Notes: generated by a model from the sequence alone, not told the origin. 64,000 nucleotides of DNA from Sabellastarte sp. h YS-2021 (GCA_964017235.1 OZ024927.1:20045160-20109159), one strand, 5' to 3'; numbered from the stretch's first letter, positions 44,525-57,505 are shown. Translations and numbers: made by a program.

Positions 44525-45195
44525 GCTTATCGCTTAAAAGTATTGCAGATAGCCAATTTTTCTCAAGTAACTCATTCATCTACTTTTGGGAGAGCTTTCA
44601 CATGGTAAAGTTTCAGACCCGTAGATAATTACTCACCTACTCAAAATGAGTAAATGCGAATTATCTCTAAAAAGTATTGCAGATAGCCAATTTTTCTCAA
44701 ATAACTCATTCACCTACTTTTGGAAGAGCTTTCACATGGTGAAGTTTCAAAACCATAGCTAATTACTCACCCACTCAAAATGAGTAAATGCAAATTATCT
44801 CTAAAAGTATTGCAGATAGCCAATTTTTCTCAACTCATTCACCTACTTTTGGGAGAGCTTTCACTTGGTGAAGTTTCAGACCCATAGCTAATTATTAACC
44901 TACTCAAAATGAGTAAATGCTAATTATCTCTAAAAGTATTGCGGATACCCAATTTTTATCAAATAACTCATTCATCTACTTTTGGGAGAGCTTTCACATG
45001 GTGAAGTTCCAGACCCGTAGGTAATTACTCACCTACTCAAAATGAGTAAATGTGAATTATCTCTAAAAGTATTGCAGATAGCCAATTTTTCTCAAATAAC
45101 TCATTCACCTACTTTTGGGAGAGCTTTCACTTCTTGAAGTGACCTGTAGCTAATTATCCACCTACTCAATATGAGTAAATGCGAATTATCTTTTA
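44525..45195 (+). repeat. 133-bp satellite, second array (about 5 copies)
   Basis: Same units as 30229-30966: attgcagatagccaattttt, acttttgggagagctttcac, cctactcaaaatgagtaaat. Confidence 0.88.
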
Positions 45196-47380
45196 AATAT
45201 GGTTTCCACTTACTTTTTACACCTGAACAGCTGACTTTGTACATTACTTCTGAATACCATATGCAGGGCACAACTTTTGTGTCCTTTTCTTCTTTCACTT
45301 CTACTCTAAAACTTAAAACACACAGTCAGGTGACACAGAGCCCTTTCATGGGCACATATTGCTTGTTAAATGTGCGCTAACTACCTGTAACTACCAGCAA
45401 CCTAACTACCCATATATGATTACACATATTCACTTTCATTCTTAGAATTTTCTGAGAAAACAAGCATTTTCTAAAAAAAATTCTAAAAATAAGAAAAAAA
45501 TTCAAAGAATAAGAATTTTAAATTCATGGGAAGTTTTAGACTTCAAAAGGTAATGATAATTTGGATGCAAAAGCCGTGGAAAAAGGTAGAATCAGTGTTT
45601 AGTTGTTGATTAGGATAAATGTATTATTCATAATATAATTTTTTATATGTAAATGTTTTTTTCCACCTGTTATGAAAAAGAAAAGAAAAATATATATATA
45701 AAAAAAAAAAAAAAACTATTGCACTGCAAATATGTTTTTCCAAAAATTTTGAAAAAATTGTCATTCTTAGAGATTTTGCTTATTTGTCGCATCGAGTTTT
45801 TGTCTTATGGAGACATTTCCAGTTTTCAATTATGGCTGATGTAATCATAAACTTGTACTTTCGTTTCAACATATCACTGATAAGTTGAAGAAAAACCAGA
45901 TCTTATTCATTTCGAGGCCCAAGAAACTAATTTTTGTCCAGCGATCACATCAAAATGAATATTACCAACATAAACATCTCCTCCACTCCTATTTACGAGT
46001 GCAATGAGAAAAGAATCTTTTAAAGATCCAGTGATCTGGATCACCACCAAAATCAAATCATCTGTTCATTGTACTATTGTGGACACTTCCCAAATATTTT
46101 ATCAAGTTCAGTCTTAACTTTTAAAGTTATGTTGCAGACAAATGCATGCTGCCAGAAATGTAACATGGTTGGTGGAAGTAAAAATTCGGGCTGCACCACT
46201 TAAGTGTGCAGGCTCCTTTACATAGAAACAATAGCCTAGACGGACGCATTGGGATTACTTTGAGGTTAAAAAGTGCATATTGCAACAAAACACTTGAGTA
46301 AACCTATCAGTACTGCACTGAAGTTTTTATGTTTAATGTTATTACCACTGACAGTAAAAAGACAAGGTGCTTCATGCATCTAAAGAGGTCCTTCTAGTTA
46401 TGTGGAGTAAGATCTTTCAACAAATTCTGTTATCTTTGTGAAAGAAATAGATGTAAGAATGGAAACATGAGGAGGACATGTATATAAACTAGTATACATA
46501 GAGTTGCTCATAACCTTGGATATAATAGTATGAAAATTACATTTTTTGTTTAAAACTGAGGATAACTGACTTGTGGAGCTGAAATCATATAGCAGTAAAG
46601 GTAACACATTTATTATCATTATAAGTAAGAAGTAACTGTTCTATATTTCCCCGCTTATCTGAAAATACTGGTTGAAAAATCTGAGAGATGAGGAACTTCT
46701 AACATCAATAATGTTTATGTCTCTGTCAGTAATTTACTCACTACAAGGTAATCTTCAATTCTTGTAGCTTTATATTTCTACTATCAGCAAGTGTTCCTCC
46801 TTCATACTTCTTCATGATCTTGTCATGGGCTCTGTTTTCATTGTAGTGACATACATACCTCACACAAGATGTCACGGTTTCAAATTTTGGTAATTAAGTG
46901 TTACTTATATTAAATTTTACATTAAAGTGTTACTTATATTAAATTTTATTTAATAAAGTTTGGCTGTACAGTAATTTTTACCATCACTTGTGGCATCTGG
47001 CACAAGTTCTGAGTACCACATTTTGTTGTTTAAACCAAATTCTCTGCAACTTTGTGTTCAAAACTCTTGTTGCAAGTTCTGTTTTTGGGTCAATTTTACT
47101 TTACCGGTACAGGATCCACCATATTGATAATTACAGGAAATTGGCAAGAAAATCTGAAATTAAATTTCAAAGATGCCTGTACACCTCTGAGCTGTAGGTT
47201 CAAATCTTGGCAAGGAGCTAAAGTGATTAAGGTGGCAATGGATTGACATTATTCAGTATTTTACAGTACAAAATCTTAACCTGCTTTTGTGCATTGCTTT
47301 TATCCATCCCCTGAACTGCTTGTTCTCCAACGGCAAGAGGTGAGGGTATTATAACCATGTCTGTTTATTTGTCTGTTTCT
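45196..47380. other. Unassigned region with small repeat traces
   Basis: No coding region recognised. 45421-45530 has cttagaat-type words like the MITE at 211-755. 46020-46120 has agatccagtgatctggatca and caccaaaatcaaatcatctg, also partly seen at 58770-58800, a dispersed invertebrate repeat. The rest appears to be single-copy. Confidence 0.4.
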
Positions 47381-47384
47381 GTGT

Positions 47385-47630
47385 ACACATAACTCCAAAC
47401 AATCGGATCAGGGTCATATTTTCACACAAGGTATGGTCTACCTGTGGCTCAGTTCTCCTCAAAGATGATGTAGAGCAAGACATCAGAAATTTCCCACCAT
47501 TTTCCGACAATATTTGGATACTTGAAAACTATCCATTGGGTTGTGGTCATGCTTACACACAAGGTGTGGTGTATCCATGGCCCAGTTATCAAAGACAATC
47601 TGGATCTACATTGAAACTCCAGATTCTTTT
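47385..47630 (+). repeat. Repeat with cacacaaggtgtggt units
   Basis: Two units: gtcatattttcacacaaggt...ggctcagtt and gtcatgcttacacacaaggt...ggcccagtt, about 140-155 bp apart. Related units lie inverted at 51100-51415. Confidence 0.5.
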
Positions 47631-48002
47631 ATTATTATTATTATTTTATTATCCACCACGCGACGTATTTGCCCTAAATACGGGGAAATACAGACCGGGA
47701 TGTATTTTTTTTGTATACACCGGCGCCCCGGTACTATGGATAATGAGCGTGAATAACTTCCGGTTTTTCAACAATATCTCGGAAAGTTTGTAACTTACAA
47801 ATATGTATAATATATCATTAGAAAGGTGTTATTCTAGCGCTTCTGCTTATATATGTTGCATAAAAATCCATGCAGAAATGACTGAGATATTGCAAGTTAA
47901 AGATTGAAATTTTTTATATTCAGTGTTGCTCATGCTTTTCAAAGCCTTTTTTACGTCCTGTCATTAAACATTCGTATTATTTGACCCATAAATCACACAA
48001 AA

Positions 48003-48175
48003 TGGTGGATAATAAAAGTAAAACACCCCTCATCAGACATATACAGAAAAAATATATCACTCATGAAGATTAACAATATAATACTTGTGCTACGCACTCG
48101 TATAATATTGTTATCTTCATTTGTGATATATTTTTTCTGTATATGTCATTCGGGAAGTTTTCCTATTATCCACCA
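48003..48175. mobile_element. Palindromic foldback element
   Basis: Starts tggtggataata and ends with its complement tattatccacca. The inner arms gacatatacagaaaaaat... pair over about 48 bp around the loop ttgtgctacgcactc. With no protein it is a hairpin MITE. Another single atccacca terminus at 47651 suggests a longer or nested relative. Confidence 0.75.
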
Positions 48176-48329
48176 GTGTCTAATTCCATATCACCAGGGG
48201 AGGGTTTGTGCAGGCACTGCTTGTTATTTTGCTATGTGTTAAAATTCAGTGTTTGAGTTAGCATTGTCAAAAGTGACAAAGTCCAAACAAGTCGAATCTC
48301 TTGATCATTTTTAATTTTGTTATTCTATC

Positions 48330-48480
48330 TACAGTGGGTAACACACTTGTCTCCCATCTCTCAGGGTGTAGGTTTGAATCTTGGACCAAACCAGAAGTAG
48401 GAAAGTTGGTGGTTGTTTGCCAGTGTTCAATGGATTTCTCTACAGAATCTTGACAAACTAAACTAAGTCCTAAGTTCTCA
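48330..48480 (+). mobile_element. SINE fragment (tRNA-derived)
   Basis: A-box-like gtgggtaacacacttgtctc and B-box-like taggtttgaatcttgg, then a body shared with the next copy (gaatcttgacaaactaaac). Truncated at its 3' end by the following SINE. Confidence 0.55.
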
Positions 48481-48700
48481 AGTAGAGCAGTGGTAACACA
48501 CTCGCCTCCCACCTATGAGGTGGGCAGTTCAAACCCCAGACCTTATGTTTGAAAGTTGGTAGTTGAGTACTGATGGTCAGCAGTTTACAGTGCAGAAACT
48601 TGACCAACTGTATGTATTTTTTTAACTGCCCACAAAACTTCTTATCGTGATATGATCTTACAGTGTTGAAAGTGACGTAAAACCCTAAATAAATGTTCTC
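48481..48700 (+). mobile_element. SINE (tRNA-derived), fuller copy
   Basis: A box agcagtggtaacacactcg, B box gcagttcaaacccc, body with tggtcagcagtttacagtg and cttgaccaactgtatgt, and an end aaccctaaataaatg. An inverted 3' part of the same family is at 57835-58010. It is not a folding tRNA gene. Confidence 0.7.
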
Positions 48701-48829
48701 AATCCACTCAACAGTCTATGTTATTGTGGCCTATAAAATGTGCTGAGAGTAAACAAAACCCCAGTCCATCAATCAGTAGTTTGACAACAAGAGATAAAGA
48801 CATAAACAGAAGACTAAGGAAGAATTAAG

Positions 48830-49015
48830 CCCCTCCTTGTACAAGGGCAAGGGTTCAAATCTCTGCTCTATTGGCTAAACCAGAAATGAGAAAGTAGGTC
48901 ACTGTTAACTTATGTCTGGTTGTAGATTGCAGTACAGTAACCTGATCGAGCTGATATTGCTCCAACCATCGCAATATGACTAATACAATGTATTGAAAGT
49001 AACAAAATCAGTCAA
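48830..49015 (+). mobile_element. SINE fragment (tRNA-derived)
   Basis: Begins near the B box (agggttcaaatctctg) and carries gattgcagtacagtaacctg and attgaaagtaacaaaatcag, a third diverged copy. Confidence 0.55.
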
Positions 49016-49499
49016 GTTATTTTATAATTTATTTATAGTTATTGAAGGTAGAGACTCGGGAAAGGCTGCCTTTCTTAACATCAAAGAGAACAGAAAAATT
49101 GGTTAAAAAGATCCGTGTAGTCAAAATATCTAAGTATTAGAGACTCTAAGTCGAGAGCTTATTCTTATTGATAACTCGGTGGCTTGGAGTCTACCCAATT
49201 ACTCACAGCAATGTCCAAACACAATAAAAGCAGGTCACTCTTGTCAAAATAAAGGGCACGATTTGCTAATTCATGTTTCACTGTCACCATTTTGTTATAA
49301 GAACAGAGGATCATTTGAGAAAGCAGTAAAGCTCTGTTTCCTCAAGAACGATCAACATCACCGGATTACCAGTCACCCAAGATGGTTGTTCAACCTAGTG
49401 TTTCCACATGCTTTTTTTGGGTTGGGGAGGGGGGGGGCAGTGAAGCAATGGTAATACACTCGCCCCCCACCTATGAGCTATATTTAAGCAAGATTTTCA

Positions 49500-51060
49500 T
49501 ACAACAGACTTCAGAAGTTTGACACAGCCCAGGGACCATTTTTTAAAAATGGACTAGTGAAAGATCAGCAAAAATAGCTAAAGTTTGTCCATAATTTGGA
49601 TTTGGATCAATATTTGGTTTTCAAAGAAAATTTGAGCCCATTTTTGGCATAACTAATAGTCTTCTAATGATCCTCCCATCCAAAAGGATTAAATTTTGGA
49701 TCAAATATCTGAATCTTCTGCACTTATCCAAAAGAAACAGCATAACTTTCAAATACTAATTTAAGCCAAAGACTAGCTGAGCCATTTTCTTTAATCTTTA
49801 ATCTGAATTTTTGGCTCAGTTTAAACATTCTTTGTGAATATGGCTCTAAAGCTTTTCTTGTATTCTTCATAAAATGTAATTCTATCTGTCAGAATATTAG
49901 TTCATTTGTATTTAGTTGTTTGAGTATGTTAGAACACCTGGTGTCTGAAAAGATGGATTGGAACCAGCTGCCATAATATATTTATGAAAATAAAATATAA
50001 ACTGTAGTCATATATATCCAATAAACCATGTTTTACAAACACATTTCCATGACAAATGGGAGATCTGTGAAAGCAATTAAAGCTTTTAACATATCCACCA
50101 TCAATCCAGACAGAGGTCAAATCATCTTGCAATGACATTTACTACACCTGTTTTTCACATCAAATGTTTTTTGGCATGTTTAATAACCTCACAATATCAT
50201 CTTAACCAATGAGGCTATGGTTCCATGAAAGAGATTTACTACCACAATTTGAAATACAAGTATCCATTTTAGAGAGGTATCTATTTTTAGACAGGATCTA
50301 TGTATAAGAGAGTGTGTGATCATTCAAAAATGACCCAATTTCCAAATGTTCTCCACTAAGGTTAAATTACATCTCTTGAGTAAATTAGTTTTTAGCTAAT
50401 TTCTTTGCTAATTTCCTTTACAGTAAAATAGGTTGAAGTTAGTAAGTTCATATATTACTGTAATTGCATGTTTAAATCAGCAGACTTGTCCATATTTTAA
50501 GTTTCTTACCTGAAACCATACTCAAGATGTCTAAACAGTACATTTTATGGGGCCTTTATATTTTGGAGTATACAGTTGTGTTCAACAAATTTGTACTATT
50601 TACCTTTTAGTTTTAGATCAACTCAAACTCAGACTTGTATATGTTTTATGCTATCAAGTATCTGATACCATAATACATATGACAAATGTTACTTTATATC
50701 TAAATGAAGTGCTCAAAGGAAAATTGAAGTACATGGTTACAATCTATATTTTATTTTTGTAATAAACTTGGGCAATGATTTTCAAGTTCAGTTGGAGTTA
50801 TTCTGAGTAAAAAAGGACAAAAACAAAGGGCTGTTCAAGTTAATTGGGGATACAGACAGGCTAATTCATAGATCACATTTTTAACATCAAGGTCAGTAAT
50901 TAATGTTCGACATACACACATCCCATCACACTGGCAAAAGATGGCCAAGTGGACCTAAAAGTCTGCATTATTCAAACCTATGTTTCCCTGAACCTGACTC
51001 CCAATGACTGATCTGTAATAGGTTTTAACCATAAAACTCTACCAGCCTAGCATTGCCTGA
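49500..51060. other. Unassigned
   Basis: AT-rich, no recognised repeat and no credible coding segment. A truncated SINE head (caatggtaatacactcgcc) lies just before it at about 49447. Confidence 0.4.
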
Positions 51061-51099
51061 AGAAGCAGTGCCTCAGGGAGCACTAACCCTCAGCTGGGG

Positions 51100-51415
51100 G
51101 TTCAGAGCCAGACATTGGCCAATAATCTCTGTAAAAATTCTGGAGTCCCAATGCAGATGCAGTTCATCTTTGAGCAGGACCAAGCCAGGGCCAACCCACA
51201 TCTTGTGTAAAAATAAGACCCCAATGCAATTAATAGGTTTTTTTTTTTGAGAAAAAAAGGTTTTTGCATTATGGAACAGATATTGCTGAAACAGTCCCTC
51301 GACGAATTCTGGAGTCTCAATCCAGATCATCTTTCTGGAGGAATGAGCCTTGGGTAGACCAAACCTTGTGTGAAGAAATGACCCTGATGCCATGTATAGT
51401 TTTTGTGCCATATCT
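51100..51415 (-). repeat. Repeat with cacacaaggt units, inverted
   Basis: On the minus strand, two units of about 150 bp around cacaaggtttggtctaccc and cacaagatgtgggttggccc, related to 47385-47630. A long open frame on this strand follows the repeat period and is not treated as a gene. Confidence 0.5.
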
Positions 51416-51445
51416 TTGAGACATTTGCTTTTATATTTTGTTCAG

Positions 51446-51533
51446 TCGGAGTCTCGTCCAGGTGTCTATCTGAAAAGGTCTACTGGTCTTAGCAGTCAAG
51501 CCACTACATCAGCCTGTCAGAAAAGGCAGAGAG
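51446..51533 (+). CDS. Candidate orphan exon
   Basis: A strong acceptor (ttgcttttatattttgttcag|) and donor (cagagag|gtaagtc) bracket 88 nt with a single open frame: SESRPGVYLKRSTGLSSQAT, then TSACQKRQR. The other two frames have stops. Phase 0 to 1. The basic, serine-rich peptide shows no known domain. Partner exons are not apparent in the window. Confidence 0.4.
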
Positions 51534-51819
51534 GTAAGTCTTGTGTACTGCATTAATTGATGGCTGCCCCTCCACGGAGAGTTATTTAATGAGTTCTATC
51601 AACCTAAGTTTCCACAAGACTGATTCACAACTATAGATGCTAATGCTGAAAGACATTTACCAGATATCCTTTGTGCATTTGCCTATTTGAATCTTATTTG
51701 ACACCAACAAATGGTTGGCACATTTTAATTACCACTACAGTTCTTACGTCTAAGGTGTATTTTTCTATGAAGGCTCTTGGCTGCCAAAATTTATAAAATA
51801 TTAAGTTGAATATGTGACG

Positions 51820-52124
51820 TTATAACTCGTATATACAACTTATTATCTCATATATATGACTTAATAACTTGTATATATAATTTAATAACTCATATACATT
51901 TTAGAATCTCTTGTATATAACTTGTATAAATGACTTAGTATCTTAAATACAGGACTTTGTAACTTAGCAACTTATATATACAACTTAGTAAGATATATAA
52001 GACTTCAATAAGACTTAGTATCTCAAATATACCACTTAGTATCTCATACATATGACTTAACAATATAATATATACCTTGTATATATGACTTAGCATCTTG
52101 AATATATGACTTAGTAACTTGTAT
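51820..52124 (+). repeat. Minisatellite acttagtaactcgtatata, left part
   Basis: About 17 degenerate units of 16-20 bp (atgacttagtaacttgtata). DIRS C is inserted in it; it resumes at 57765. Confidence 0.75.
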
Positions 52125-52314
52125 TTTTATAGCGAAATACCCTTACCATTTCCTAACAGTAGCTATTTGTTGGAGCCATCCAACCCAATGGCCAACGCAG
52201 AGATGCGATTTTTAAGGTTATATAACAACCTTAATCAAGCCATTGGGTTACAGTAGTCCGTCCTCCCGCCAATTAGGTCACATGACCACATTGTTTACTT
52301 CATTATTTTTGTTG
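52125..52314 (+). repeat. DIRS C left inverted terminal repeat
   Basis: About 96% like the B left repeat; differs by an extra T near 52209 and a handful of substitutions. Confidence 0.9.
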
Positions 52315-52486
52315 GCCATCATCAGTATGGACGTCTTTGGAAATTAATAGAAGTTTTTGTCAAGGTTTTATTTATTTTTGAGATTTACTGTTAATCTCAC
52401 TTCATAGTTTATATGTATATGATACAGTACTTATACATTTATTACATCTTCGAAGGTATGAATTATATTATGCAATAAAGGACTTT

Positions 52487-53645
52487 TGGATGGCGACATC
52501 GAAAGTTCAATCGTCTTCAACCTTGAGGAAATAAATCTTCATAAAGAAGGTCCTGATGTAACAATAACATTATTATACAGCTTGCCAGTCGTTTGGTTCA
52601 GTTTGCTGGACGATGGAAGCTATAATTTTGCAGCATACATATATACAAAGAATGTACTCTTCAATAACAGAAGCGAGCTGGACGACGCCATTTTGGATGA
52701 GAATGACAATTCGAGTGGCCGTTATTGCTGTTCACGTTGGGTTCTTATAGCCAGGCGTTGAAAGCAATTTTTTGATCATTTTTTCATCCCAGTCGAATAG
52801 ATTGTCGACGAGTCAGTACAAGGAATCTCCCTTGGAGGCGGCCATTTTCGTTGCTGTGGACACAGCATCGTGCAGAAGTTTTGAATGCAGGAAAGCCTAC
52901 CTCTTCGGAAAACTCTTCCGTTCGAGGTCCAGTCGGAACATTCAGTGCAGGAAATACCTGCATGACATCATTCAAAAGACAATCGAGTATTCTATTCCTT
53001 CCAAAAGGTTTAGATTCGGGTTGTCAGATGCCCGGGAGTGCCATTCATATCTACAAGGAAAGGCTTTTGTTTTCAATAGTTTTTAGACAAGAATTGAGTA
53101 CAATCGGGTTTCTATACCTCTCAGAAGGTTAGATTCAGGTTGTCAGGTGATGGGGATTGTGATTCATCTCAAGAATACAAGGAATCTATTCCTTATTTTA
53201 GATTTGGCTGACTGTTATTGAGTGGCTAGGGATTGATTTAACAGGCACAGTTTCTGTGAATGCTCCCTTGTTTGGTCACATTTATCTACTTTTGGAATTC
53301 CCACATTCCTTGGGTGAACAGCCAGCATTGAATGTGGTTTTTATGTTGGGTTTCAAGGAGTTTAAAGCCTCTGATGTTTTTAAAGAGCAGCTATACAGGA
53401 AGAAGTTTTGCTTGGACTTCCTTACATACATCACCTTCCTGGACAGCTCCTTAGTTGCAGGAGGTCTGCAGGAGGAACATGACCTTTCAGACACTTTGGA
53501 AACAAGGTCCCTGGTAGGGGACTGTAAGAGAGAGGAAGCGTGTATTGACTCACTTCTTCAGTTCAGGTCAAATTTAGAGGATCCTAGGGATCATTATGAT
53601 ATGATATGTTATAGACTTCAATATGCCTTGGACTGGGTGCAATGA
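52487..53645 (+). pseudogene. DIRS C gag-like remnant
   Basis: The frame LDDAILDENDNSS matches B ORF1 DDSILDEDDNSS. Later pieces (SSENSSVRGP; FKEFKAS) match B ORF1 SSENASVEVQ and FKEYEAS. At least four frame breaks. Confidence 0.7.
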
Positions 53646-54106
53646 TGTTTGCATTTCCAGTCCAGACAACCAGTGTGTTGCTTCTTGTTGCAGTTTGACC
53701 ATGCCTAAGAACATGTGACTCAACAGGAGGGTGTAACTTAGAATGCCTTTAGCAACCTACAATGCATTTTTCACTCCTAATGAGGTTCTCTTGCTGGACA
53801 TGTCAGATGTTCAGTGGATTTTCATCTAGTATTTTCATGAAAATAAGGATGATTAGTAAGTCTAGAAGTGAGCATGCTCCTAGTCTAGACTAATAAAGGG
53901 ACACCAGGCCTCAGGGCAGGTTGTTTTTGTCTCTATCATGACAGTTACCCTGGAATAGAGTTACAAGTGATTCTTACTCCTCAGCTAGTTAAAAGGGGAG
54001 AGGATCTTACTTTTACAGACCCTATGGAAGTTTTGGTAGTATACAAGTCTTGGTAACAGGATAATGTTCAGCCAGACCTTTCAGAAGTGAGGTTGGCAGA
54101 GGAAAA

Positions 54107-54152
54107 AAACAAAATAAATAAATAAAATAAAAAAAAAATTAAAAAAAAAAAA
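54107..54152 (+). repeat. A-rich tract inside DIRS C
   Basis: aaataaataaataaaat followed by long A runs, where B has the start of the RT gene. It may be the scar of a small poly(A)-tailed insertion or slippage. Confidence 0.5.
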
Positions 54153-54153
54153 A

Positions 54154-54690
54154 CGAGAGAAACAGCAGTTTTGATAGAAGCTGTTTATGGATTGATCGAC
54201 AAAAGGGCGATAACACCAGTCACCAGTGTCACATCGCTGGAGTTTTACAGTTTATTTCTTGTGACAAGCAAGGAAGAAATGGCAGCCAGTAGTTGTTAAG
54301 GTCAGGTAAATGAGCTTGCATGTACCTTACTTAATATAGAATGTTTGATATTTGGAATTCGTCTATAAAAGGCGAGTGGATGACGTCACTCGACCTTATG
54401 GGTACACACTCTTCACCGGTAGTCTCAGCTAACAAGTATCTTCGCTTCATTGGAGGCTACAGATTCTACCAGTTCACTGCCTTACCCTTCAGTATTACTA
54501 CAGTTTCTCTCTCGAGTCCACCAAAAGAATTGAAGCTGATGGCTCTCGCAGAAGGCATTAGTATTCGCCAGTATATAGACGATTGGCTAATGACATCATA
54601 TTCTAAACAGAAATACCAGGCATACACCCACTGGGGATGCATCTTGTCGAGAGCCTGGGATGGATCAAATTTTTAAAAATCAGATTTATT
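54154..54690 (+). pseudogene. DIRS C reverse transcriptase remnant
   Basis: Reads ...VYGLIDKRAITPV, then GEWMTSLDLMG, RFYQFTALPFSITT and ISIRQYIDDWLM. The YIDD box is intact but frames are broken before and after. Confidence 0.8.
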
Positions 54691-55440
54691 TCCAACTCCA
54701 TTAATCAAAGTTTTGGTTACAATTCGACTTCAGGGTAGGTCTAGTTCTTCCCAACTCAAAGGAAATCTATTGTCTTCTTGGGAAGACAGTTACCATGTTG
54801 AAAGCTTCTCACTTATCTTCAGGGAAGCTCATGTCATTTTAAAAGTATGGTTTCAATGGAGAAGACTATACCATTGAGTTATCTGCACAGAAGTCATTCC
54901 AATGGTATCTGGAAACACTGCTGATATCTTCAGTCTCTGGATATCCCATTTCTTGGGTCTTTGGTTCAGGGATCATCTTCACTGGTGGACAAATAGTTCA
55001 ATTTTGAAGGAGGACTCGCCACTCCTTCAGGAGCACAGTTTTCTCTCCATTCACAGAAGCTTCCCTAATGGGTTGGTGTGCTTTCTTGAGTCATCCACAG
55101 CCATTGGTCTGTGGAATCAGGAAGAGTCAAGACTTCTCATAACATAACATTATACAGCTGGAAGCTATGTTGTTACCTTAAAATGATTCAGAAATCAGCT
55201 TCTGAGTTGAAATCAGTTGATTTTCACAGACAATTCTTTAGTGGTTGCCTATGTGAACAGCCAGGGAGGCTTCCACTCAGGGAATAGGTACCTTGATCTG
55301 TAGAATCATGGTTCAGTCCAATGCCAGAATGATTCAGATTCAGGGAAGTACATCCCAGGGAATCTACATGTTCTGGCAGATTCCTTGTCTAGGAAGATAA
55401 GTTATTTCAGACCAAAGGGGCTATGAATCGTCAGGTTTTT
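54690..55440 (+). pseudogene. DIRS C RNase H remnant
   Basis: Pieces match B: gatattttcacagacaatt-like STDNSSVVAY, and a LADSLSRK segment near 55375 that keeps the usual Asp (gcagattcc). No open frame longer than about 80 codons. Confidence 0.65.
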
Positions 55441-55469
55441 CAATCAATTTAGACATTGCTGCCATCAAT

Positions 55470-56960
55470 CAGTGGTTGATGTGTTTGGCAACAAGATGAA
55501 TCACAAAGCTTCCTATGTCAGGCTCTGAAAACAGGTGCTTCAACATCTCTTGTGAAGGTCTGGACAGACATGTGTTTTTGCCCAGAGTCTTGGTCCTGCA
55601 GGTGTTGTAACATGTATATGTCTCATGTCCCAGACAGTCAGTCTTGGGAAACAGATGCATTGAACGTCTCTGGGGAGGGTCTGGTCAGTTATGTCCAGTG
55701 GCCCTCATCCCTCAGGTGATTCAACAGATGACCACTTACAGGTGCAGAGTCATCATGATTGGGTGGCCAGGGATATCTTGGTTTTGTGTCTGGTGAATCT
55801 GTTCCACAAAACTCCTAAATGGGTGAATCTGTTAGTTCAATTTTTCAGCAACAGAATTCACAACAATCTAGCTTACTTGAATCTTCATGATTGGCATCTG
55901 GAGTCATGCATGAATATTATGGAAGATTCCCAGAGGAAGTGGTGAAACAATGAAGGAGCACTCCTCAAGGAGAATCTGAGAATCAATTGTTCTTTTTGGG
56001 AAGTGGTGTGAAGAGAGCCAGGTACCATTCCACATGGAGCAAATTTCCTGAAATACTAGTTTAAGGAAACATCCTAATACCATCCATTATTGTGGGCTAT
56101 AGAACAGTAATTGCGGATGGTTTGGGGCCAAAAGGGTCAAGAAGTATCTAAAAGGTGAGATAAATATGACATTAACAACTTTTAGTAAGAGACAAACCAA
56201 TGTTTGGAATTTGTCATTGGTCCTACATGTTCTTATCAGACAGCCTTTGACCTTGTGAGGAAGGCTTTCTTGAAGTTAATACCTTTCAAGACAGTCTTTG
56301 GTCTTGGTTTCAGGTAAAGTAGTGACATTCATGTTTGGACCCTTCCCTTAGTTACAGGGAGAATGGGTCACAAGTAACTTTGGCCAATGACTGCCTTCTT
56401 GGCCATGAACCAGTTGGCATCAGATGGGCCTACTGCAATTACTGCAACTGAGCCAGTGGTTTTTGTCTCTGTGGATTGCAGAGTCATGGTAAAGGAGTGA
56501 CATTAATGCTTGGACATATTCTTCCTTTAGTTATAAGGAGAATTGGTCACAAGTAACTCTGGCCCCATCAATTGCCAGATCCAGTTTGCTTTGGATGGGC
56601 CTACTGCAATTAAGCCTGTGGTCATGCCAGCTCTTGGCCTTTTTGGACAACAGTTTGACTCAATGTGGGTCTGTCTGTCCTGTTAGGGGTTGGTAATCAA
56701 AAGGTTTGGGATAGAACAAAATCTTTTGTTTTTACTGCCATTAAGAAAGTTTCTTAATAAGACTTATCTTTTGGCACCTATTTCATCTTGATTGAGTCAA
56801 GATTGAGTCACGAAAACTATTGATGTATGTTTTTGATTGCATTTTTAGTTTTTATAGGTGTTTTCCTTACATGAGTTTCTTGATACATGTTATTGGAAAT
56901 TGCATCATATGTATACCAATTTCTCTCTGAAAAACCTCTGTTGTCATAGGGTCAGATTTG
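55470..56960 (+). pseudogene. DIRS C tyrosine recombinase and pol C-terminal remnant
   Basis: LLVQFFSNRIHNNLAYLNLH, then heavily mutated recombinase segments (gggctatagaacagtaattg; ccaatttctctctgaaaaac). Some stretches near 56390-56600 appear twice with changes, suggesting an internal duplication. None of the catalytic boxes can be read in one frame. Confidence 0.65.
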
Positions 56961-57409
56961 AAATTGGATCCTACAGTTGCAGTTACAGTTTTGTTACTTT
57001 ATAAGTATGTCTTTCATACTTATATTGGTACATTTGCAGTTTTTGGCTGGTATGTCTGCAATGCTGGATGTATTTGTAGTTAGATATCAATGTTGCCTAA
57101 ATCTGACTTGGGAAGGATTTGGCATTATGCTGATGACACTTACAGGTTGGTTTGACCTTGTTTTGGGGTCGGATGTTACAATGTAGATGGGCTATCTTTA
57201 TGACATCCTTTTGCAACACCAACATTGTCAGCAGTTATGAGAACTACAGCTACATACTGCCGTTTTTTGGAATTGTATGTTGTGAATGTTTGGAAGTTAT
57301 ATGTTCATTAATGCATGTAAGTCCATTATGAAGTTCTCATGATATTTAGTTGTAGGTTAGGTAGTGGTTTTCTTAAAAAGAATTCCCTCCATCCTACAAG
57401 GCTGAATTC

Positions 57410-57505
57410 AGCTACTGTTAGGAAATGGTAAGGGTATTTCGCTATAAAATTGAAAAATTTAATAGTAATTTAAATTTTTATTAGAAATACTTACCATTTC
57501 CTAAC
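57410..57505 (+). repeat. DIRS C internal complementary region
   Basis: Complement of the left end (57410-57449) joined to the complement of the right end (57450-57505). 96 bp, the same length as in B. Confidence 0.93.

Noticed and set aside
48481-48550. tRNA gene
   Set aside because: Good B box but no cloverleaf; it is the head of a SINE with other copies nearby.
51073-51411. 112-residue minus-strand ORF
   Set aside because: It follows the period of a tandem repeat also found at 47385-47630 and has no domain.
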